The notes beneath the pieces were generated by a model, which saw only the letters and a list, made by a program, of their open reading frames with translations, ran no database searches and was not told the DNA's origin. A DNA stretch of 5,172 bases from JAFGED01 sp964551295 (GTDB taxonomy: Bacteria > Chloroflexota > Anaerolineae > B4-G1), in assembly GCA_964551295.1 (NCBI GenBank), contig CAZKDJ010000263.1, positions 1 to 5,172 of the forward strand, given 5' to 3'. Numbering within the stretch: the first letter of the stretch is position 1; every line of letters starts with the position of its first letter. The translations under genes were made by a program, and so were the position numbers. Positions 4,737-5,172 of the stretch are shown piece by piece.

Positions 4737-5172
4737 ATGCCCACCATCTACGCATTGGCGAACCAAAAAGGCGGTGTGGGCAAGACCACGACCGCCATCA
4801 ACCTGGGGGCCTACCTGGCCTTCCTGGGCCAGCGCGTCCTGCTCGTCGATATCGACCCGCAGGCCAACGCCACTTCCTCGCTGGGGATAGACAAGCGCAC
4901 GGTGGAACTCTCCACCTACGACCTGCTGGTGCGCGAGGTACCGCTGGCGAGCATCGCGCGAGTCAGCAGCAACGCGCGTCTCGACTTGGCCCCCTCCTCT
5001 CCGGCCCTGGCTGGTGCGACAGTGGAGTTGGTCAACCTGCCGCAGCGCGAATACCGCCTGCGGCAGGCGCTGGAGACGCTGGATCAGCGGTACGACTATG
5101 TGTTGATCGACTGCCCGCCCAGCCTGGGCATCCTGACGGTGAACGGGCTGGCGGCAGCCGCCGACGGGGTGA
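4737..5172 (+). CDS. parA: ParA/Soj chromosome-partitioning ATPase (3' end beyond the window)
   Basis: ParA-type ATPases bind DNA non-specifically in their ATP form and, with ParB and parS, segregate the origin region; Soj also regulates DnaA in some bacteria. The first 145 residues are present and the frame is open to the edge, so roughly 105-120 residues are missing if length is normal. Visible motifs: deviant Walker A KGGVGKTT (11-18) with signature Lys11 and catalytic-loop Lys16; Walker A' VLLVDIDPQANATSSLG (34-50) with D38 and D40; Walker B YVLIDCPPSLG (121-131) with D125. There is no N-terminal helix-turn-helix extension, so it is the short chromosomal type. ATG 4737 gives the standard N-terminus; only a weak GAAAG precedes it. 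parB is expected next. The upstream spacer carries the heptamer palindrome. Confidence 0.95.
   Translation, partial: MPTIYALANQKGGVGKTTTAINLGAYLAFLGQRVLLVDIDPQANATSSLGIDKRTVELSTYDLLVREVPLASIARVSSNARLDLAPSSPALAGATVELVNLPQREYRLRQALETLDQRYDYVLIDCPPSLGILTVNGLAAAADGV

Noticed and set aside
1..5172. CRISPR array, insertion sequence, tRNA/rRNA genes, DnaA boxes or parS sites
   Set aside because: I looked for regularly spaced repeats with spacers, transposase motifs, RNA gene hallmarks, TTATCCACA-like boxes and the TGTTNCACGTGAAACA palindrome by eye, and saw none.

Overview
The window is an intact stretch of bacterial chromosome, all genes on the + strand, with the gene order seen beside many replication origins: rpmH (ribosomal protein L34), rnpA (RNase P protein), yidD, a PQQ-type beta-propeller lipoprotein, yidC (membrane insertase), jag/khpB (KH-R3H RNA-binding protein), a PfkB-family sugar kinase, and the first 145 codons of a ParA/Soj ATPase that runs off the right edge. 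The DNA is moderately GC-rich. YidC is the short form without the large proteobacterial periplasmic domain, and ribosome-binding sites are mostly strong GGAGG types. A monoderm or Chloroflexota-like bacterium is my best guess. That rests on the short YidC, the basic tail on L34 and the style of the intergenic repeats, and it is not proven.

Layout. Positions 15-2838 form a tightly packed block: rnpA and yidD share ATGA, yidD and the propeller gene abut (TAA then TTG), and the propeller gene and yidC are 4 bases apart. This looks like one operon combining ribosome and RNase P parts with membrane-protein insertion. The unusual member is the secreted, probably lipid-anchored propeller protein between yidD and yidC. 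A 134-base gap, perhaps holding a 37-codon overlapping ORF, precedes jag. A 38-base gap with a 7-bp perfect hairpin precedes the pfkB gene. An 85-base spacer precedes parA. A perfect 14-bp inverted repeat, built from 7-base units with CGTAA/TTACG cores, begins in the end of pfkB and fills much of that spacer.

How the genes fit together. L34 and RNase P protein serve translation and tRNA maturation. YidD and YidC serve membrane-protein insertion, and the propeller lipoprotein may be an extracytoplasmic partner for YidC (inference). Jag is a usual yidC neighbour. ParA starts the chromosome-segregation module, with parB expected just beyond the edge. mnmE, mnmG and rsmG, often found between jag and parA in other bacteria, are absent here and the sugar kinase sits in their place.

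I see no tRNA, rRNA, CRISPR array, insertion sequence, DnaA-box cluster or parS site. The points most worth a second look are the heptamer palindrome, the propeller lipoprotein in the insertase operon, and the Asn in YidC where the conserved groove Arg is expected.
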